Positions 8,236 to 16,175 are shown, counted from the stretch's first letter. The stretch: 64,000 nucleotides of DNA from UMGS1322 sp900550765 (GCA_958448705.1 CAUDEY010000003.1:81887-145886); one strand, 5' to 3'. Numbers and translations are program-made. Notes: a model not told the origin generated them from the letters alone.

Positions 8236-8673
8236 TTATTTGTTGCCCGTAGAGCCAAACCCTCCAAAGCCTCTTTCTGTATCCTCAAGTTCTTGTACCT
8301 CTTCAAATTTCACCGTAATATACGGTGCAATGATCAGCTGTGCAATCCTCTCTCCCGGCTCTATCGTTTGCGCCTGCTTTCCATGGTTATGCATTGCCAC
8401 GATAATTTCGCCTCGGTAATCGCAATCGATAACCCCTACCTTATTGGCCGGCGCAAGATCCCGCTTGCAGGCCATACCGCTGCGGGCATAGACCAACCCC
8501 ATACAGCCCAAGGGCAGTTCTACAGCAAGTCCTGTATGAATAAAACTGGTTTGACCAGCCTCTATGGTCAATGCCTCGTCTAAAAGTGCATACAAATCCG
8601 CACCGGCGGCAAAAGCAGAACCATATTCAGGAAGTTTTGCTCTGTCATCAAGTTTTTTTATATTTACTTTCAT
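8236..8673 (-). CDS. dut: Deoxyuridine 5'-triphosphate nucleotidohydrolase (dUTPase)
   Basis: Hydrolyses dUTP to dUMP and pyrophosphate, keeping uracil out of DNA and feeding dTMP synthesis. The 145 residues carry the trimeric dUTPase motifs: AGADLYA, RSGMA, GVIDCDYRGE, ERIAQLII and the C-terminal RGFGGFGSTG. The start at 8673 was chosen because GGAAAGGAC lies just upstream; an in-frame ATG 24 bp earlier has no such site. The start lies 26 bp inside nrdG, so translation is likely coupled. It is the last gene of nrdD-nrdG-dut, which joins dNTP synthesis and dUTP removal in one transcript. Confidence 0.95.
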   Translation of the reverse strand: MKVNIKKLDDRAKLPEYGSAFAAGADLYALLDEALTIEAGQTSFIHTGLAVELPLGCMGLVYARSGMACKRDLAPANKVGVIDCDYRGEIIVAMHNHGKQAQTIEPGERIAQLIIAPYITVKFEEVQELEDTERGFGGFGSTGNK

Positions 8674-9199
8674 CTTCAAGTCCTTTCCATAAAACAATAT
8701 CTTTTAAGGCAAAAGAAGCTCTCAGATCGATAATCCGCTGGTTTTCAGAACCGCGAAAACGAATCGAAAGATTCTTTTTTTCCTCTATAAACTCACCATC
8801 CACCAAAATATCCAGCAGGAAGAGCATCTCATCGGTAACCTCACACCGCGCACGGCTGGGAGCAAGCAATTCTTTATCCAGTAAAAATCCCGTATAGCAC
8901 CAGATATCCTTCTGCGGATACTGTGCCTTTACCTTTTTTAAAAACGGCACCAGGCGCCGCTGATTCACCGGCTCAAAAGGCTCCCCGCCTAAAAGCGAAA
9001 GTCCCCGAATATAGTCCGGCGCTAACGCCTGAAGAATCTCTTCCTCTTCTTTTTCCGTAAATTCCTTTCCATAGTCAAAGGCCCAAGCTTCCTCATTAAA
9101 GCAGCCTTTGCAACGATGGGTACATCCGCTTACAAAAAGACTGACGCGTACACCGATGCCATTGGCAACGTCAAATTTTTTTATATCCGCATAATTCAT
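8648..9199 (-). CDS. nrdG: Anaerobic ribonucleoside-triphosphate reductase activating protein
   Basis: Radical SAM enzyme that reduces S-adenosylmethionine with a [4Fe-4S] cluster to create the glycyl radical on NrdD. The 183 residues show the cluster motif CTHRCKGC (CxxxCxxC spacing) at about residues 26-33, preceded by NGIGVRVSLFVSGC. The SAM-contacting LLGGEPFEPVN block follows. The ATG is 1 bp after the nrdD stop, as usual for coupled nrdDG. The 3' end overlaps dut. Oxygen-sensitive chemistry fits an anaerobic host. Confidence 0.96.
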   Translation of the reverse strand: MNYADIKKFDVANGIGVRVSLFVSGCTHRCKGCFNEEAWAFDYGKEFTEKEEEEILQALAPDYIRGLSLLGGEPFEPVNQRRLVPFLKKVKAQYPQKDIWCYTGFLLDKELLAPSRARCEVTDEMLFLLDILVDGEFIEEKKNLSIRFRGSENQRIIDLRASFALKDIVLWKGLEDESKYKKT

Positions 9200-9200
9200 A

Positions 9201-11327
9201 TTACAGATGCAGCACTCTGGCTTTGATCTCCTTTGTTTTGCCTACATTCCAGAAATTTTCGCCCAAATAGCCGCAGGTACGGCGCGTTACATTCATTTTT
9301 GCATGATCCTTATTGTGGCAATTGGGACATTCCCATTCATTCTCATCGTTAATGATAATCTCGCCGTCAAACCCGCACACATGGCAATAATCACTTTTGG
9401 TATTGAATTCCGCATACTGGATGTTATCATAGATAAACTTCACCAATTCCTCAAGCGCATCGAGATTATTACGCATATTGGGAATTTCCACATAGGAGAT
9501 GGCGCCGCCTGAAGAAATCTTCTGAAACTGACTTTCAAAAGCCAATTTAGAAAAAGCATCAATTTTTTCACGCACATCCACATGATAGGAATTCGTATAA
9601 TACCCCTTATCCGTCACATCTTCTATCGTGCCAAAGCGCGCCTTATCAATACGGGCAAAACGGTAGCAAAGAGATTCCGCCGGCGTACCGTATAGAGCAA
9701 AGCCAATATTGGTCTCCTTTTTCCAACGATCGGTAGCATCACGCATATGCTGCATGACTGCCAACGCAAATTTTTCCCCCTCGGGCGTAGTATGGCTTTG
9801 GCCGGTCATCAGCTTGGTAACTTCATATAGGCCGATATACCCCAACGAAATAGAGGAATACCCGCCGTAAAGCAGCTTTTCAATGCTCTCCCCGCGCTTT
9901 AAGCGGGCAATCGCACCATACTGCCAGTGCACAGGACTTGCGGTAGAAGTGATTTTTTTCACCGCCTCATGCCGGCACATCAGCGCTTCAAAGCAGAGCT
10001 GAAGCCTTTCATCAAAGAGCTTCCAGAATTTATCCATGTCTCCTTTGGCCACAATACCGATCTGCGGCAGATTGATGCTGACTACCCCCTGATTAAAGCG
10101 GCCTTCAAATTTATAATTTCCGTTTTCATCCTTCCAGGGCGCAAGAAAAGAACGGCAGCCCATGGGCGAAAAAACATTGCCTTCACAGTTTTCCCGCATT
10201 TTTTTTGCGGAAATATAATCCGGATACAGACGTTTCGCCGAGCATTTTACGGCCAGCTTCGTAATATAATCATACTTCCCGCCCTTTAAGCAGTTATGCT
10301 CGTCCAGCACGTATACCAGTTTGGGAAAAGCCGGCGTCACATATACTCCTTGTTCATTTTTGATGCCCTCCAATCGCTGACGGATGATCTCTTCAATGAT
10401 CATGGCATTTTCCTCAATATAAGGATCGCCCTCTTCCAAATTCAAAAACAGCGTAACAAACGGCGACTGACCGTTGGTAGTCATCAAAGTATTGATTTGA
10501 TATTGAATGGTCTGCACACCGCTGCGCAACTCGTCTCTCAGGCGGATATGCGCAAGTTTGTCTATCGTAGCCTCGTCAAATTCATCCCCGCATTCATCTT
10601 GAATCTGCTTTTTGAATTTTTCATAGGATTTCCTCAAATATTTTCCCAAATGCTTAATATCCACTGATTGTCCGCCATATTGGCTGGAGGCAACAGCCGC
10701 AATAATCTGCGTGATGATAGTGCAAGCTACCTGGAAGCTTTTTGGGCTTTCAATCAGCTTACCGTTCATCACCGTGCCGTTATCCAGCATATCGCCAATA
10801 TTTACAAGGCAGCAGTTAAAGATGGGCTGAATAAAATAGTCCGCGTCATGAAAGTGCAGGACGCCCTCATCATGTGCCTTCGAAATCTTTTCCGGCAGCA
10901 AAATACGGCGCGTAAGATCCTTGGATACCTCACCGGCAATCAAATCGCGCTGGGTAGAAGCAATCACCGCGTTTTTATTGGAGTTTTCCTCCATGACATC
11001 CTTGTTTGCATTACGAATCAAGCTCAAAATAGAATCATCCGTTGTATTGGCCTTACGCACCAGGGCACGGCTATACCGATAAATGATATATTTTTTGGCC
11101 AATTCAAAATGTCCCTGCTGCATCAGCTTGCGCTCAATGATATCCTGCACATCTTCTACCAGAATCCTGGTACGATGCTTTGCCTCAATATAATCAAGAA
11201 TAGCATCGATCTCCTCCGCAGATGCCCGCTGATTCTCCTCTACCTCGGCATTGGCCTTTTGAATCGCCGTTACGATTTTGCTGCGGTCGTACTCAACAAT
11301 GCGGCCGTCCCGTTTAATGATCTGCAT
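9201..11327 (-). CDS. nrdD: Anaerobic ribonucleoside-triphosphate reductase (class III)
   Basis: Glycyl-radical enzyme that reduces ribonucleoside triphosphates to deoxy forms under anoxia. The 708 residues begin with an ATP-cone domain (IIKRDGRIVEYDRSKI). They continue through the ten-stranded barrel and end with a zinc site made of two CxxC pairs (CHVCG and CPNCH), then the radical site RRTCGYLGENFWNVGK, whose Gly in TCGYLG carries the radical. The start at 11327 has GGAGG 8 nt upstream. Another ATG two codons earlier is too close to that site, and upstream extension is unlikely. It heads nrdD-nrdG-dut and diverges from a Crp/Fnr regulator. Candidate control sites lie at 11395-11470. Confidence 0.97.
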   Translation of the reverse strand: MQIIKRDGRIVEYDRSKIVTAIQKANAEVEENQRASAEEIDAILDYIEAKHRTRILVEDVQDIIERKLMQQGHFELAKKYIIYRYSRALVRKANTTDDSILSLIRNANKDVMEENSNKNAVIASTQRDLIAGEVSKDLTRRILLPEKISKAHDEGVLHFHDADYFIQPIFNCCLVNIGDMLDNGTVMNGKLIESPKSFQVACTIITQIIAAVASSQYGGQSVDIKHLGKYLRKSYEKFKKQIQDECGDEFDEATIDKLAHIRLRDELRSGVQTIQYQINTLMTTNGQSPFVTLFLNLEEGDPYIEENAMIIEEIIRQRLEGIKNEQGVYVTPAFPKLVYVLDEHNCLKGGKYDYITKLAVKCSAKRLYPDYISAKKMRENCEGNVFSPMGCRSFLAPWKDENGNYKFEGRFNQGVVSINLPQIGIVAKGDMDKFWKLFDERLQLCFEALMCRHEAVKKITSTASPVHWQYGAIARLKRGESIEKLLYGGYSSISLGYIGLYEVTKLMTGQSHTTPEGEKFALAVMQHMRDATDRWKKETNIGFALYGTPAESLCYRFARIDKARFGTIEDVTDKGYYTNSYHVDVREKIDAFSKLAFESQFQKISSGGAISYVEIPNMRNNLDALEELVKFIYDNIQYAEFNTKSDYCHVCGFDGEIIINDENEWECPNCHNKDHAKMNVTRRTCGYLGENFWNVGKTKEIKARVLHL

Positions 11328-11367
11328 TATCATTTCCTCCAAGCATGTTGGTTTATAGTTCTTGCTC

Positions 11368-11396
11368 ATTATATATGAAAAGATATAAAATTTCAG
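11368..11396 (-). promoter_or_regulatory. nrdDG-dut promoter (weak -35)
   Basis: -10 TATAAT at 11368-11373 is perfect. At 17 bp spacing the -35 is CTGAAA (11391-11396), a poor match to TTGACA. A weak -35 suggests need for an activator. The predicted start is near 11361. Confidence 0.6.
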
Positions 11397-11410
11397 TTGC
11401 ATTTGCAACT
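11395..11410. promoter_or_regulatory. FNR-like palindrome upstream of nrdD
   Basis: AGTTGC-ATTT-GCAACT, with perfect 6-bp arms and a 4-bp centre. This is the 5-N4-5 architecture of Fnr-family sites (GTTGC-N4-GCAAC versus TTGAT-N4-ATCAA). Its centre is about 41.5 bp upstream of the predicted nrdD transcript start, the class II activator position. The divergent neighbour encodes a Crp/Fnr-family regulator. Confidence 0.5.
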
Positions 11411-11424
11411 TTTTAGTGGTAAAA

Positions 11425-11438
11425 TACAAGATGTAGTA
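11425..11438. promoter_or_regulatory. Candidate NrdR box 1
   Basis: TACAAGATGTAGTA matches 9 of the 11 core positions of the NrdR consensus (CwAtATaTwGt). NrdR represses ribonucleotide reductase genes. The second copy lies 32 bp away. Confidence 0.45.
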
Positions 11439-11445
11439 AATTCAT

Positions 11446-11474
11446 TTTACAATTTTTACTATATTCTGTATGCT
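11446..11474 (+). promoter_or_regulatory. Promoter of Crp/Fnr regulator gene
   Basis: TTTACA at 11446-11451 and TATGCT at 11469-11474 with a 17-bp spacer, just before the start codon at 11489. NrdR-like box 2 overlaps its spacer and -10. Confidence 0.55.
11457..11470. promoter_or_regulatory. Candidate NrdR box 2
   Basis: TACTATATTCTGTA matches 9 of 11 core consensus positions. The 32-bp centre-to-centre distance from box 1 (three helical turns) is the usual spacing of paired NrdR boxes. Confidence 0.45.
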
Positions 11475-11488
11475 TTTTAGGTGATTTT

Positions 11489-12118
11489 ATGGAGGTTTTT
11501 CCTGTTTTTTCTAGCATTTCAACCGATGATTTCAACCATATGCATACGTGCTTTAATATGCAAACGAAAAATTTTTCCAAAGATGATACCTTACTTTTGG
11601 GTCATACCGAATCAGAAAACGTCTGTGTTCTGCAAAAGGGAACTGCCGGTATCGTTTGGTTTGATGAAAACGGAAACCGCATGATTTTGGAGCAGCTAAC
11701 CGAGGGAAGTATCTTTGGCGGCTTGTTTTCTTATGCAGAGGATACCTATATCGTATTCAGCAGTGACTGTATCGTACTCTACATTGATTATGCACGCCTG
11801 ATCCGTCAATGTGAAAATGCCTGTGAATGTCACAGCCGTCTGGTGAGCAACGTCCTGCAGCTGATAAGCCGGCGCACCCGGGAACTTTCGTCCAAAATCA
11901 ATATCCTCTCGCAGCGCACAACGCGCGGTAAACTGACGGCTTATTTCAGCTTGCTCCAGGGCCGACAAAAACGGCGGCATATCGTTCTGCCGCAGACGCT
12001 GAGTGATCTTGCAGATTATCTGTGCGTAGACCGCAGTGCCATGTTTCGGGAAATCAAAAAAATGAAAGAGGAAGGCTTGCTGATCTCAAAAGGACGAAAT
12101 TTTACCCTGTTTTATTAA
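11489..12118 (+). CDS. Crp/Fnr family transcriptional regulator
   Basis: Predicted DNA-binding regulator of 209 residues. An N-terminal cyclic-nucleotide-type beta-roll (about 15-100) leads into a long dimer helix (about 115-140, LISRRTRELSSKINILSQRT). A C-terminal winged helix-turn-helix follows (LSDLADYLCVDRSAMFREIKKM, broadly residues 168-190). Three cysteines sit as CxxxCxC at 108-114, at the end of the beta-roll. Related clostridial proteins have similar Cys positions, so redox or metal sensing is possible but unproven. The AGGTGA ribosome-binding site supports the ATG. It diverges from nrdDG-dut and is 12 bp from thiN. A role in controlling nrdDG is inferred from the palindrome at 11395-11410. 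Confidence 0.85.
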   Translation: MEVFPVFSSISTDDFNHMHTCFNMQTKNFSKDDTLLLGHTESENVCVLQKGTAGIVWFDENGNRMILEQLTEGSIFGGLFSYAEDTYIVFSSDCIVLYIDYARLIRQCENACECHSRLVSNVLQLISRRTRELSSKINILSQRTTRGKLTAYFSLLQGRQKRRHIVLPQTLSDLADYLCVDRSAMFREIKKMKEEGLLISKGRNFTLFY

Positions 12119-12130
12119 GGAGTGTATTAT

Positions 12131-12742
12131 ATGGGAATCTGCCATATTATCGGTGCAGGAGATTTTTTTAAAGAGGATCTGACTATTAACCCGGAGGATC
12201 TGATTATCGCAGCAGACAAGGGACTGCTGTATTTAGAAAAGGACCCGGATATCATTGTAGGCGATTTTGACTCCCTCGGCTTTGTTCCACAGGGAAAACA
12301 AGTTGTCAAATTACAGGCGCAAAAGGATGAATCCGATATTTTTATGTGTATTCAAGAAGGGCTTGCCCGCGGATACCATGATTTCAGGCTTTACGGTGCC
12401 TGGGGCGGAGAACGGTTTGATCATACCATAGCCAATGTCCAACTGCTGCTGTGGCTGTATCGACACGGTTGCCATGCCATTTTATATGCAAAAAATCAAA
12501 AGCTTCAGGTATGCAGCCGTGCGGTACTGGAGCATTGCACCGGATACGTCAGTATCTTTGCTTTTGAAAAATGTAAGGTTCTGTTATCCGGCTTTCTCTA
12601 CAGCGGAACTCTGGATTTTTCTCCCGAATTTCCTTTAGGCTTAAGCAATGAACCGACTGCGCATGCTAAAATCAACGCCGATAAACCGGTATTGGTTATT
12701 ACCGAAAAGAAATCCTCCGGCACCATTCATTGTGATCCATAA
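12131..12742 (+). CDS. thiN: Thiamine pyrophosphokinase
   Basis: Makes thiamine pyrophosphate from thiamine and ATP. The 203 residues show the family blocks IIAADKGLLYL, IIVGDFDS (metal and ATP site), KDESDIFMC and YGAWGGERFDHTIANVQLL. The C-terminal beta-sandwich has GLSNEPT near the thiamine site. The ATG at 12131 was chosen because AAGGAG lies 8 nt upstream; a GTG nine bases earlier overlaps that site. It probably shares the transcript of the Crp/Fnr gene, 12 bp upstream. The strong terminator at 12743-12780 follows immediately. Confidence 0.93.
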   Translation: MGICHIIGAGDFFKEDLTINPEDLIIAADKGLLYLEKDPDIIVGDFDSLGFVPQGKQVVKLQAQKDESDIFMCIQEGLARGYHDFRLYGAWGGERFDHTIANVQLLLWLYRHGCHAILYAKNQKLQVCSRAVLEHCTGYVSIFAFEKCKVLLSGFLYSGTLDFSPEFPLGLSNEPTAHAKINADKPVLVITEKKSSGTIHCDP

Positions 12743-12780
12743 AAAACAGGCTGAAACATTGCTTTGTTTCAGCCTGTTTT
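12743..12780. terminator. Bidirectional terminator after thiN
   Basis: A perfect 16-bp stem (AAAACAGGCTGAAACA and complement), 6-nt loop, between convergent genes. Confidence 0.92.
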
Positions 12781-12783
12781 ATT

Positions 12784-13476
12784 TTATGCCTCAAGGGCTT
12801 TTTTCTTGACAAAACGGGAAAGCTCCTGGTTGATAAGCGTCTGTCCTTTTACGCTGGGATGAATCCCGTCAGAACAAAACAGATCTTTAATCTTACGATT
12901 TTTAATAAATGCCGCACGAAAATCAATGCACTCACACCTCGTTTCCACAGCAATAGCCTCAACGGTACGGGAATATTGTTCCTGATAGCGGTAAATGGCA
13001 AAAACATCGCCCAACCAGTGCAAAATGTTTTCTTTATTCAAACCATTGCGGCAGATCCAGGAAAAATATCTTTCAGCATCTACCGGAGGAAGCGTCGCCA
13101 GTATAGGAATAATTCCGTTGTTTTTTAACGACACCACCATTTTTTTATAAAGCTCACGGAACTTTTCCAACGGCGTATTAGAAAGATGCTCCTGTTCCGG
13201 TTCTTCAGCAATTTTTGCCCAGTTAAAGTCGCTGTCATTTCCGCCGTATTCCACCAAAGCATAATCACAAACGGCGCCCTTTTCCAAATTATTCTGTACA
13301 AGATGTATTCCCTTTTGCACGGTGCAGCCAAACTTAGAAAAATTAGCTACCTCCGCATGAATATCCTTGGCTAAGGCATCAATGCCAATCGCATCATTGA
13401 TATAATAGCGCTGAGTTTCCTCATTGAGTGTCACTCCGCGCAAAATGGAATCCCCGTAAATTTGTATCTTTGCCAA
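12784..13476 (-). CDS. SGNH/GDSL-type hydrolase
   Basis: Predicted esterase or lipase-like hydrolase of 230 residues. Block I GDSILRG near residue 8 supplies the nucleophilic Ser. Block III GGND at about 78-81 supplies the oxyanion Asn, and block V DGIHPSVKG near the C-terminus supplies the Asp-His pair. No signal peptide is present, so it is likely cytoplasmic. The TTG start at 13476 has AAGGAG 8 nt upstream; the GTG at 13485 abuts that site and is unlikely. It diverges from the DUF1836 gene across a shared control region. Substrate unknown. Confidence 0.85.
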   Translation of the reverse strand: MAKIQIYGDSILRGVTLNEETQRYYINDAIGIDALAKDIHAEVANFSKFGCTVQKGIHLVQNNLEKGAVCDYALVEYGGNDSDFNWAKIAEEPEQEHLSNTPLEKFRELYKKMVVSLKNNGIIPILATLPPVDAERYFSWICRNGLNKENILHWLGDVFAIYRYQEQYSRTVEAIAVETRCECIDFRAAFIKNRKIKDLFCSDGIHPSVKGQTLINQELSRFVKKKALEA

Positions 13477-13537
13477 AACAATCACTCCTTAATCAAAAAA
13501 ACAGCTTGCATTACTTTGTTACTTAGTTTTCAATACT

Positions 13538-13566
13538 ATATTATATCATTCTATCTGTATTGTCAA
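13538..13566 (-). promoter_or_regulatory. Promoter of SGNH hydrolase gene
   Basis: A perfect TTGACA at 13561-13566 with TAATAT at 13538-13543 at 17 bp, or TATAAT at 13540-13545 at 15 bp. Confidence 0.6.
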
Positions 13567-13572
13567 CTATTT

Positions 13573-13600
13573 TTGCAAACTTATAAAACTTCGTTTGCAA
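13573..13600. promoter_or_regulatory. Inverted repeat in divergent control region
   Basis: TTGCAAAC (13573-13580) and GTTTGCAA (13593-13600) form a perfect 8-bp inverted repeat with a 12-bp spacer, 20 bp centre to centre (two helical turns). The right arm covers the -35 of the DUF1836 promoter. Candidate operator; binding protein unknown. Confidence 0.45.
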
Positions 13601-13623
13601 TATTAAACTTATTATGCTATACT
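13595..13623 (+). promoter_or_regulatory. Promoter of DUF1836 gene
   Basis: TTGCAA at 13595-13600 and TATACT at 13618-13623, 17-bp spacer, 30 bp before the ATG. Confidence 0.65.
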
Positions 13624-13653
13624 ATGTTTGAATTATACCCGAGGTGACGAAAA

Positions 13654-14187
13654 ATGATACAGGAACAGCTGCAAGAATTTAATAAAAAAGTGGCTCAGCA
13701 TAATCTGCCGCGCTGGAAACATCTTCCCGAGTTAGAGCTATACATGGATCAAGTTATCGTATTGATGCAAAAATATTTAGGACCGTACATGCTTTCAGAG
13801 GATCTTTTAACGCCTTCGATGATCAATAATTACGTAAAAATGAATGTACTTCCGGCGCCGGTAAAAAAGAAATATTCCCGGCTGCATATTGCTCGGCTAT
13901 TAGTTATTTGTCTGATGAAGCGTCAGCTTCCCATCCCGGTCATCAGCCGCATGATCGAGGAGCAGGCCCAAGCCGCAGGAATGGACGGCTTTTTTAATGC
14001 TTTTGTTGAAACCTATGAAAGTGAATTTAAAAAAGTAGCGCAAAATGCCTATCCCGAGGAAGAACCTTTAGTCTGCGCACTGAAATTTGCCGTAAGTGCG
14101 GCAGTCAACCACACCATGGCGGAAAGTGCCGTAAACATTCTTTCGCAGCAGAGTCATGAAGAAAAAGAACCGAAAAAAAAGTCATAA
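13654..14187 (+). CDS. DUF1836 domain-containing protein (putative HTH regulator)
   Basis: A 177-residue cytoplasmic protein of the DUF1836 family. It shows the family core: a short helix-turn-helix-like region at about residues 45-90 (LLTPSMINNYVKMNVLPAPVKKKYSR region) and the helix HIARLLVICLMKRQLPI. The SMINNYVKxGVL pattern resembles the recognition region of MerR-like regulators, so DNA binding is likely, though no member's target is known to me. GAGGTGA provides the ribosome-binding site. It diverges from the SGNH hydrolase across an inverted repeat at 13573-13600 that could be its operator. The C-terminal 20 residues are charged and probably disordered. Confidence 0.78.
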   Translation: MIQEQLQEFNKKVAQHNLPRWKHLPELELYMDQVIVLMQKYLGPYMLSEDLLTPSMINNYVKMNVLPAPVKKKYSRLHIARLLVICLMKRQLPIPVISRMIEEQAQAAGMDGFFNAFVETYESEFKKVAQNAYPEEEPLVCALKFAVSAAVNHTMAESAVNILSQQSHEEKEPKKKS

Positions 14188-14303
14188 TTCCTGTTGTCTT
14201 TTCAGTTCCCATAAAATATATTGCCTCCCAAAGATCAATTTCCTATAAAATAAAAAAGGAACCGGGTACATGCAACGCCAGATGAGGAAGTATTCATATA
14301 GAG

Positions 14304-14345
14304 GATACGGTGCAGCACCGATGAAGGTGCTGCACCGTATCGTTT
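14304..14345. terminator. Strong hairpin, probable terminator
   Basis: A perfect 16-bp stem (GATACGGTGCAGCACC and complement) with a 6-nt loop, followed by GTTTT on the rightward strand. It lies 116 bp past the DUF1836 stop; the short T-run makes the terminator call moderate. Confidence 0.6.
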
Positions 14346-14373
14346 TAGGAATATTAGGGGACTCCATAAATGA

Positions 14374-14422
14374 AAATCGGCGCTTAAAGCCGATTTATGC
14401 GGAAACTGTCCGCACAGTTTCC
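14374..14422. repeat. Tandem short inverted repeats
   Basis: Two adjacent hairpins: AAATCGGC / GCCGATTT (14374-14396) and GGAAACTG / CAGTTTCC (14401-14422). An alternative pairing TGCGGA / TCCGCA bridges them. Function unknown; together with 14304-14341 they form a cluster of three hairpins in 120 bp. Confidence 0.5.
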
Positions 14423-14488
14423 CTGCTTGTTATGATATGTGACATTTTTTATCGCTCCGGTGATTGTTTTTTCGGTTTGTATTTTCAT
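14384..14488 (-). pseudogene. Possible truncated gene start (34 codons), unknown
   Basis: A short leftward frame beginning ATG at 14488, 55 bp past the second stop of the broken sigma gene. It encodes 34 residues starting MKIQTEKTITGAIKNVTYHN and ends inside the hairpin cluster. The first 20 residues look protein-like and the rest does not, as if a longer gene had been cut. No clear ribosome-binding site. Low confidence. Confidence 0.2.
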
Positions 14489-14542
14489 CGCATTTGTTTG
14501 CGTTAAACCTTAGATACTTATCTTTTGGAAAAACTCTTTACA

Positions 14543-16150
14543 TCATGGGTTAATATATTTGCCTGACACATAAAACACGCCATCTGTAAAAGGGCGATCC
14601 GGCGATGGCTTTTCAAGAACGCCTCTGCGGATCAATTCGTCCGTCACATAGCCGACAATTTGAAAAAGGTATAGGGAAACCCATTGGTTGATTTATGGTT
14701 CCAGGCGTTTAGGTACAAATTTTGAGAAACTTTTCCGCACCGAAACGATCCATTCCAAAAGCAGATTTTCAAGCTCTTCGTCATTTATGCAAAACATAGA
14801 GATAAATGCGTCAAATTCTTCTTTCGTAAAACAGGCAAAATTCAGTCGATACTTATTTTCCTCTTTTACAATAAGACCTTTTTGAATCAGCCTTGCGGCA
14901 TCTTCATCGGATAACGAATTTTTGTTTATAGTACCATCATAGTTTTTGGGGAGGATATCCTTTGCACACAGCCACCGCGTTCCCCCATTATGATAAATTC
15001 CATTGTCAAAGTATTTGGAAATCCAATAATAATAGATGTACTCCGAATTTTTGCCTTGGTTTGCGCCATCATTGCCCGCCACATTACAACCAACGTTATA
15101 TTCCGCAGGTATTTCGTTTTCATCGGCGGTTTCCTCCACGATAAACCAACCGTATCCGCCATCTTTGCGTGGTGGATACGCACCGTTTTCCATTTGTAGA
15201 CGGTTGCTTTTCAGCGCTCCGATTTTTTCCCTTAAAACATATGGTATGATAAAATGACCTAAGCGCTCCATGCCAAAATCATGGCCATAGAAGTTCAATC
15301 GATTTACTGTATCTGTCTTACTCTGAAACAATTGCTCAAATCGATCCGCAATCTTTTTTACCATTTGTTCCGAAACAGTTTCCACCATTTTTCGATCCTG
15401 TAACCGAAAGACAATAAAGTTCGCCGCATACTTTTTCCCGATTTTACACAAGGCGTCTCCGTATTCCAGCCGTGGAATCTCATCCTCAATATACATAGCG
15501 GGGATTCCCGTGCGAACACTGATTTCTTCCACGGTTTGCGGTTCTTCATAGGCTGCCTTGCAAATTGCGCGGGCAAGCTGTGTGTGCAAATAGCGGTCGG
15601 AATCCATGGAGCCGTTGCAAGCGAGGGTATTCCAATTGATTCTTTTATAAATATTCTCCATTTGTCTTATTCCTATCCTTTCTCTGACTTTTTGACGCCC
15701 TGTGTTCAGACGCCATTTGATTGTCGTTTCCGGAAGTTCATATTTTTGGGCAAGTGCTCTGACGGACATTTCGCCAATATAATAATCTACAAAAATGTTC
15801 CGATACATTTGGGAAAGCGTATGCAGACACCGAAAAACCGATTCAAAATGATGTTCTGTATTTTCATCGTTAGTGTCTGCGTAGTCATCATATACCGGAT
15901 TCAAATCGGCGTACTCCTCTGACAAAACCACCCTCACTTTATTTTGTTTCTCAATGAATTTTGCATAGCGGTTATGTGCGATTCGCCAGATCCAAGCGTC
16001 AAGATTTTCAATTTCGTATTTCCGCATACCATCGAGAACATGGCAAAGGATTTCACCGGATAGGTCTTCCGCGTCACAACGATTGTTCAGTCTGTTGCAG
16101 CAAAAATGAAATATCGGTTCCACATAAGGGATGATTTTGTCCTGATCCAA
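14543..16150 (-). pseudogene. ECF-type sigma factor with large C-terminal region, broken by in-frame TAA
   Basis: The frame from TTG at 16150 (AAAGGAGG 7 nt upstream) encodes 485 residues to a TAA at 14693-14695. It then stays open for another 49 codons to a TGA at 14543-14545. The extra part (INQWVSLYLFQIVGYV and onward) has normal protein composition, so the TAA looks like a nonsense mutation. Region 2 of sigma-70 lies at about residues 8-75 (CDAEDLSGEILCHVL, NLDAWIWRIAHNRY). Region 4 lies at about 130-175 (ALAQKYELPETTIKWRLNTGR). A C-terminal half of over 300 residues begins with a winged-helix-like segment (TVEEISVRTGIPAMYIEDEI). The family's usual partner genes are absent. A shortened but functional product cannot be excluded, since both sigma domains are upstream of the stop. 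Confidence 0.7.
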
Positions 16151-16175
16151 GTGATTACCTCCTTTCAAAACATAT

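Noticed and set aside
10668..11378. Long rightward frame opposite nrdD
   Set aside because: Antisense shadow of a clearly identified gene; no start signals.
14693..16150. Treating the sigma gene as an intact 485-residue protein
   Set aside because: The frame continues without interruption for 49 codons beyond the TAA with protein-like content, so the disrupted reading was preferred; a functional short form remains possible.
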